From Leucobacter chromiireducens subsp. chromiireducens (GTDB lineage Bacteria > Actinomycetota > Actinomycetes > Actinomycetales > Microbacteriaceae), in assembly GCF_016758255.1 (NCBI RefSeq), contig NZ_QYAD01000001.1, positions 1,213,171 to 1,277,170 of the forward strand: a stretch of 64,000 nt of DNA, given 5' to 3'. Both the position numbers and the translations under genes were made by a program. Below are positions 59,768-64,000 of the stretch, piece by piece. The notes beneath the pieces are model-generated. The model was not told the origin of the DNA and searched no databases. It saw only the letters and a program-made list of their open reading frames with translations. Every line of letters begins with the position of its first letter. Positions within the stretch are counted from its first letter, which is position 1.

Positions 59768-60221
59768 TCACTGGGGGCGATCGCTGCTCCGCTCTACCGA
59801 ATTGTTTGCAAGGAACGCTTCCGTTCCTCTTTCGATACACTCGGTGAATGCGCACCACGCCTTTCCGCCACGCGACTGAGGACTGCGCTGCGCGGTCCTC
59901 GACTTCTTCTGCAGGGGGCCCCGACGCGCTTGCACGCACCGGGGTACTTTTTCTACCCGGAGAGCACCGCCTATGGCGGGCCAGGCGCCCTACGGGCGCC
60001 ATCGGGTGCCGTGCGCTCCATCTGGGGAGCGCACGTGCACGCGGTCACCTGTCCCGTGCCCGGCGCAGCCGGGCACGGGGGTGGGTGTGAGGGCTGTCAG
60101 AGGACAGTCCCGGCCACCTCGTGCGCCAAGGCACCCGAGGTGAGCAGCAAAGTAAAGCTCAGCACCAGCGACCGGGACAAGCCCGGCCGCAGGTCACCGA
60201 CGAAGGAGGACGAGTTGCATC
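59768..60221 (+). other. Noncoding leader with a cascade of hairpins
   Basis: About 450 bp without a credible gene, upstream of the Gly-rich membrane protein gene. Successive perfect stems: CCGCC/GGCGG (59967-59979), GGCGCCC/GGGCGCC (59984-60000), GTGCGCTCC/GGAGCGCAC (60011-60034), a 12-bp stem CCCGTGCCCGGC/GCCGGGCACGGG (60053-60079) and CTGTC/GACAG (60094-60107). If transcribed this is a highly structured 5' UTR, or a small RNA. A promoter is likely near 59800-59850. Confidence 0.5.
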
Positions 60222-61112
60222 ATGAACAGCAACGACGACATCAGCACCAACACCGCAGCGCCCGATAGCGGGACCGGCGAGAAGACCAAAAAGCGCAGCA
60301 GGAAGGCGCTCATCGCCTGGATCGCAGCTGGGGCCCTCGTGCTCGGCGGCGGCATCGCCGCCACGGCAATCAGCGTCAACAGCTACAACGCCGAGACGGC
60401 CCGTCTCTGCGCTACCGCAACCGACGCGGCCGCTCTGGCAAGTAAGACTGCCAAGACCACCCAGCTGGCCGCATCAGACGGGCTCACCGCTGTCGAAGAC
60501 ACTGTGCTCCCGGACAGCGCCGGCACCAGCACTCTGTACGCCGAGCGGCCTGCGGTAGAAGAGATACCCGCCCAGAAGGCGGAGGGAGACAAGCCCGCCG
60601 TCGAGGCTGTGCCTGCTCGCCCGAGCGGGCAGGAGCTCATCGACAGTGTGACCGACGCCCAGGCGGAGCTCACGAAGGCGGAGAAGGGCCTCGCGAGCGC
60701 CTGCGAGACCCGTGACGACGCCGCGGCGATCACCGCCCAGGTCGAGGCCGTGCAGCAGAGCGCGACAGCGCTCGACAGCGCCACCGAGGAGCTCGCCGAC
60801 GACTTCGAGGTCTTCCAGGCCGACGAGGCCGCGCGCATCGCCGCAGAAGCCGCAGCAGCAGAGGCGGCCCGGATCGCTGCCGAGCAGGCCGCTGCAGAAG
60901 CCGCAGCCGCAGAAGCGGCGGCAGCAGCACAGTACAACGAATACGATTACGGCTACGACGACTACAGCGGAGGCGACTCCGGCTGGAGCGGTGGCTCGGG
61001 CGGCGGTGGTAGCGGCAGCACCGGCGGTGGAGGCGGTGGCGGCATGATCACCCCGCCCCCTGGCACCGGAGGCGGAATCGGTGGCTGCCCTGCCGGCATG
61101 CAGTGCTGGTAG
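60222..61112 (+). CDS. Membrane-anchored coiled-coil protein with Gly-rich C-terminus
   Basis: A 296-aa protein of unknown function. It has a hydrophilic basic N-terminus (KTKKRSRK), one membrane helix (about residues 29-50, ALIAWIAAGALVLGGGIAATAISV) and a long Ala/Glu-rich helical region (about 55-235) with an AARIAAEAAAAEAARIAAEQ coiled coil. A Tyr/Asp patch (YNEYDYGYDDYSGGD) and a Gly/Ser-rich tail ending GGCPAGMQCW, with two Cys, follow. It is probably type II oriented with the tail outside the cell. It is followed by a terminator and converges on a giant adhesin gene. Confidence 0.7.
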   Translation: MNSNDDISTNTAAPDSGTGEKTKKRSRKALIAWIAAGALVLGGGIAATAISVNSYNAETARLCATATDAAALASKTAKTTQLAASDGLTAVEDTVLPDSAGTSTLYAERPAVEEIPAQKAEGDKPAVEAVPARPSGQELIDSVTDAQAELTKAEKGLASACETRDDAAAITAQVEAVQQSATALDSATEELADDFEVFQADEAARIAAEAAAAEAARIAAEQAAAEAAAAEAAAAAQYNEYDYGYDDYSGGDSGWSGGSGGGGSGSTGGGGGGGMITPPPGTGGGIGGCPAGMQCW

Positions 61113-61130
61113 CAGCCGGCCCCGAGCAGC

Positions 61131-61165
61131 AGAGAACCCCCGCAGCTAATGCTGCGGGGGTTCTC
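61131..61165. terminator. Bidirectional terminator between convergent genes
   Basis: GAGAACCCCCGCAGC-TAAT-GCTGCGGGGGTTCTC, a perfect 15-bp stem (61132-61165), followed by GCTTTC. It lies between the convergent Gly-rich protein gene and adhesin gene. Confidence 0.9.
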
Positions 61166-61192
61166 GCTTTCACAGGGCAGAAGCCGCAGAGA

Positions 61193-64000
61193 CTACTGCT
61201 CCAGCGGCGCCTCGTCGATGCCGGCCGCGGTCAGCAGCTCGGCGCGGCGCTTGCGCGACACGGCCCAGGCGGTGGTGGCACCAGCCGCCAGGATCAGCAA
61301 CGCGATACCGGCCCAGAGAGCGGCCTGGCCACCGGTCGACGCCAGCGGGTCACCGGTGACGGCGCCCTTCGGGTCGCTCGGATCGTCGCAGCCGCACGGC
61401 GGGTTCGGCACCTCGGCCGACGGGAGCTTCGCGTTCCACGGATCATCGTCAGACACCTTCGTGCCCGAGTAGACCGCGGTGCCCTCGACGTCGGCGACGT
61501 CCTGGTGTCCGGTACCGGCCTCGACGCCCTTCAGGACGCCGACCAGGGTCACAGTCTCGCCGGGCATCAGGACGTGGTCCTTCAGCTCGTCGAGCGAGCG
61601 CAGCTCATACTTGACGCCGTCGATCTCGACGGTATCGGCCGCGGCAGGCTGCTCGGTCTCGGCGGGAGCCTCAGCCTCGGCAGAAGCCTCCTCCTCGGGG
61701 GCAGCAGGAGCGACAGGCGCGCCGTCCACAAACTCGGTCGCGACTGCGACCAGAGTGTCAGCAGGGCCGGCAGCAGGCTGCACGAGGCCCTCACGGTCGG
61801 CCCCGGTCTCGGCGCCCTCGGGCACGGCCCAGCGGATGTCCTCAACCTTGCCGGTCGTGGCGTCGTTCGTGACGTCGGAGAAGTCCAGCTCCTTCAGCGG
61901 CTCGTCACCGGTGTTGGTGATGTCGAAGCCGATCTGGACGCCGTCCTTCGCCTGCTCAGGAGTCAGCGCGAGCGCGTCCTTGTACGAGTCGCGGTCGCCG
62001 TCCTTGACGCCCTCGGAGAGCGTGTACTTCTCGATGTCGATACCCGGAGTAGACGGAGCCGCAGCGAACCACGGATCCTCGTCGCTGACCTGCTTATCGG
62101 TGAACACCGACTTGCCGGTCACGGTGACGTTGTCGCCGTGCACCATGCCGGGGAGCATGCCCGAGAGCGTGCCCTTGCAGTCGATCCGCTCGCCCACATC
62201 GAGAGTCGTGATCGTACCGGGGCTCACCCAGCGAGTATCGCCGAGCTCCTCGCCAGCAGCGATCTTGTCCTCCTCGGTCACGGGGACCTCGCACATGATA
62301 CCGCCGACGTCGCCGAAGGTGTCCTCGATCGTCGCGTCCGAGAACGTCACATCCTTCAGCGGCACATCACCGTCATTCTCGAAGAAGAAACCAATCTCCA
62401 GAGGCTCCGACACAACACCGTCCGCACCCTCGTCACCGAGCATGCCCAGGTTCGCAGGATCCAGCGGGTACGCGAGCTCCACCTGATCGCGGTCGCCCTT
62501 CTTGCCCTGCTCCCAGCCCTCGTGGAGCGTGTACTTCTCCACGTTGATGCTCGGGTTCTCAGGGGTCGACGTCCACACGATGTTGCTCTCGCGCTCGACC
62601 TCGTTGTAGGTCTCGGTCACCTGGTTGTCGATCTTCTCGCCAGGAGCAATGCGGATCATCTTGGTGTACACCGAGAACGAGTTCGCGAGGTCCATGCGCG
62701 TGTTCACGAGGTCCAGGTACTTCTGGGTCGCGTCCACAGTGAGCGTGTAGCTCTCGCCGTCGAACTTCACGTCGAAGAGGCTGTCGCGCGGCTCGGTCTC
62801 ATGACCGGCCGAGTCCTGCAGCAGGTCGCCCTTCTTGTAGATGAGCGTGTCGCCCTCGTAGACATCAGTGTTCGCGTAGATCGCCCAGATCCCGGTGAAC
62901 TCGTCGTGCACGCGGTCGAAGGTGTCCTTCAGCTGCCACTGGCTCGCGGCGTACGCACGGTTCGCCGGGATCTCCGAGCTGTTCAACCGGTAGTTGAAGT
63001 CGCTGTAGAGCTTGACCTCGGCCTCGTTAATCGAATCGTCCTTCGTCTCCTCGCTCACGACCACGTCCTTGTCAGGGTCGATGTCCTTCAGAGGGTTCGA
63101 GACGATCTTGGTCTCGTGCCAGGTGTTCTGGATGTTCTGGGTGGCCTGGTTGTAGATGGTGTAGCCATCCACCTCCTTGCTCACGACAGTGTCCAGCAGC
63201 ACGTAGTACTCGTGACCGAGCAGCGACTGCTCGATGATCGGCGTCTTGTGCGGATCAATCGCAGCCTCCGCATACGCAGCGAGGTCCTCGGGCTGAGGAT
63301 CGCCGGGCACGGTCTCGCCGTAGTAGTTCACGCTGTCGACCTGCTTGGCGAACACGTACGCCTTGCCGTCCTTCACCTGGATGTTGAACTTGTCGGTGAC
63401 GTCCTCGCCGGTGGCCTTGTTCTTGACGGTGATGCCGGCCTCGGTGAGATCCAGGTACTCCTCGTCGAAGTCGTCGACCATGCCGAGCTTGTGCACGTTG
63501 TACGCCAGCTCGTCAGCGGAGACGCGAGCATCGAGCGTCAGCCGGTAGAGCAGGTGATCGCCCTGCACCACGGTCTTGCCGTCGATGTTCTCCAGCGTGT
63601 GGACGTTCAGGTCCTCCTTGTCGGGCTCGATCTCAGGGATCTTGACCTCAGGGATCTCCGTCGCGGTCGACGCGCCGTTGATGATCTGGAACGCCTGGTT
63701 CTTGACCGTGCTGCCGCCCGGGGCGGTGTCCCTCACGGTGCCCGTGAAGCGCATCGTCAGCCAGCCCTTGGTCTGCCACTCGCTGTTGGCGCCCTCGACG
63801 TTCACGTTCGCGTCGATCCACTCCTGGGTGAAATCGGCACGGAACGAGTTGGTCGCCTCGTCGAACGTCAGCTTGTAGTTCTTCGCGGGAACCGGCTTGG
63901 GGTTGCGCGGATCGCGCGAGTCCCAGAACTCGACGCTCGTCTTATCAGGAGCGAACATCGGGTCGTAGGTGTCCAGCACGGCCAGCGACTTCACGCCGCG
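61193..64000 (-). CDS. Giant LPXTG-like surface adhesin with isopeptide-type domains (5' end outside window)
   Basis: The C-terminal 935 residues of a wall protein; the frame is open at the window edge, so the N-terminus is missing. Early part: antigen I/II (SspB)-like isopeptide domains, recognised by blocks such as TVVQGDHLLYRLTLDA, DEEYLDLTEAGITVKNKATGEDVTDKF and TIYNQATQNIQN. Then two related ~130-residue repeats begin PSINVEKYTLHEG and PGIDIEKYTLSEG and each contain VPLKDVTFSD or EPLKELDFSD. An Ala/Glu stalk follows. The sorting signal is a variant, LASTG, with a helix and SRKRRAEL. Such adhesins on conjugative elements promote mating contact; that role is inferred. Confidence 0.82.
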   Translation of the reverse strand, partial: RGVKSLAVLDTYDPMFAPDKTSVEFWDSRDPRNPKPVPAKNYKLTFDEATNSFRADFTQEWIDANVNVEGANSEWQTKGWLTMRFTGTVRDTAPGGSTVKNQAFQIINGASTATEIPEVKIPEIEPDKEDLNVHTLENIDGKTVVQGDHLLYRLTLDARVSADELAYNVHKLGMVDDFDEEYLDLTEAGITVKNKATGEDVTDKFNIQVKDGKAYVFAKQVDSVNYYGETVPGDPQPEDLAAYAEAAIDPHKTPIIEQSLLGHEYYVLLDTVVSKEVDGYTIYNQATQNIQNTWHETKIVSNPLKDIDPDKDVVVSEETKDDSINEAEVKLYSDFNYRLNSSEIPANRAYAASQWQLKDTFDRVHDEFTGIWAIYANTDVYEGDTLIYKKGDLLQDSAGHETEPRDSLFDVKFDGESYTLTVDATQKYLDLVNTRMDLANSFSVYTKMIRIAPGEKIDNQVTETYNEVERESNIVWTSTPENPSINVEKYTLHEGWEQGKKGDRDQVELAYPLDPANLGMLGDEGADGVVSEPLEIGFFFENDGDVPLKDVTFSDATIEDTFGDVGGIMCEVPVTEEDKIAAGEELGDTRWVSPGTITTLDVGERIDCKGTLSGMLPGMVHGDNVTVTGKSVFTDKQVSDEDPWFAAAPSTPGIDIEKYTLSEGVKDGDRDSYKDALALTPEQAKDGVQIGFDITNTGDEPLKELDFSDVTNDATTGKVEDIRWAVPEGAETGADREGLVQPAAGPADTLVAVATEFVDGAPVAPAAPEEEASAEAEAPAETEQPAAADTVEIDGVKYELRSLDELKDHVLMPGETVTLVGVLKGVEAGTGHQDVADVEGTAVYSGTKVSDDDPWNAKLPSAEVPNPPCGCDDPSDPKGAVTGDPLASTGGQAALWAGIALLILAAGATTAWAVSRKRRAELLTAAGIDEAPLEQ

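Larger units (their letters stand above)
30821..64000. mobile_element. Left part of an integrated mobile element (probably conjugative or plasmid-derived) in dprA
   Basis: From the dprA break to the window end the gene content changes entirely: SSB-like protein, DUF4192, DprA paralogue, DUF1643, broken serine recombinase, pilus locus with sortase, Mrr, type III restriction-modification, ArdA anti-restriction and giant surface proteins. Many genes overlap by ATGA in compact operons. These are hallmarks of actinobacterial integrative or conjugative elements. No relaxase, coupling ATPase or intact integrase is visible, so the class is inferred and the right boundary is unknown. Confidence 0.75.

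Noticed and set aside
59848-60268. Possible short genes upstream of the Gly-rich protein
   Set aside because: Frames overlap a chain of perfect hairpins, and the encoded peptides are unlike proteins. Better explained as noncoding structured DNA.
63994-63994. GTG as the true start of the giant adhesin
   Set aside because: The frame is still open at the window edge, there is no ribosome-binding site or signal peptide, and the first residues are already within a folded-domain sequence.

Overview
The window reads as about 30.8 kb of chromosome from a high-GC actinobacterium, most likely Microbacteriaceae and Leucobacter-like. Supporting signs are very high GC with third-position bias, many GTG/TTG starts, a DUF3039 zinc protein, DUF2469, a mycobacterial-type imuA-imuB-dnaE2 mutasome, an actinobacterial LexA box, and a DtxR/IdeR-type iron box. 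The genus is inferred from gene content; no rRNA is present. The remaining 33 kb is the left part of an integrated mobile element whose right end lies outside the window.

Chromosomal part (1-30.8 kb). A dipeptide/oligopeptide ABC operon (84-5365, minus) faces a FadR-type GntR regulator. An MFS exporter (6421-7689) diverges from an Lrp/AsnC regulator. A cell-surface glycopolymer cluster follows: a GT2 glycosyltransferase, a CDP-glycerol glycerophosphotransferase-like protein and a TagGH-type exporter. Next come an ABC ATPase/permease pair, DUF3039, a decayed IS481 transposase beside a Cmx-like chloramphenicol exporter, nicotinate phosphoribosyltransferase, and the SOS mutasome (dnaE2, imuB, imuA) under a perfect LexA palindrome. 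The conserved DUF2469-YraN-ComM-DprA block is interrupted by an iron/siderophore module (AraC regulator, binding lipoprotein, siderophore-interacting protein) preceded by an iron box.

Mobile element (about 30.82 kb to the end). The host dprA reading frame stops matching DprA after its SGSLNTAG motif, so the element sits inside dprA. It carries its own DprA-family gene (33621-34526) in a translationally coupled operon: SSB-like, small membrane protein, hypothetical, DUF4192, DprA, hypothetical. A convergent operon holds a broken serine recombinase, DUF1643, a DUF6508-like membrane protein and a PH-like membrane protein. The left end contains a noncoding, tRNA-like region ending in a strong terminator.

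Inside the element is a pilus locus (37.8-49.3 kb) of visibly lower GC. It contains a LuxR regulator, a sigma factor fused to a zinc anti-sigma motif and membrane segments, a membrane-anchored surface protein, a large LPXTG-type tip pilin, a major pilin, a class C sortase and a second sigma-like protein ending in the same zinc motif. It is bounded by a degraded recombinase on one side and an IS481 scar plus a 5'-truncated mrr on the other. To its right are an unknown 306-aa protein, a type III restriction-modification pair (res, mod), hypothetical genes, a long field of GC-rich hairpins, ArdA anti-restriction protein, two small proteins, a Gly-rich membrane protein and the C-terminal 930 residues of a giant adhesin. 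DNA-entry defence, anti-restriction and surface-adhesion functions together suggest a conjugative or integrative element, although no conjugation gene or intact integrase is in view.

The most unusual parts are the sigma/zinc-anti-sigma fusion proteins bracketing a pilus operon, and the island that breaks dprA while supplying a DprA homologue.
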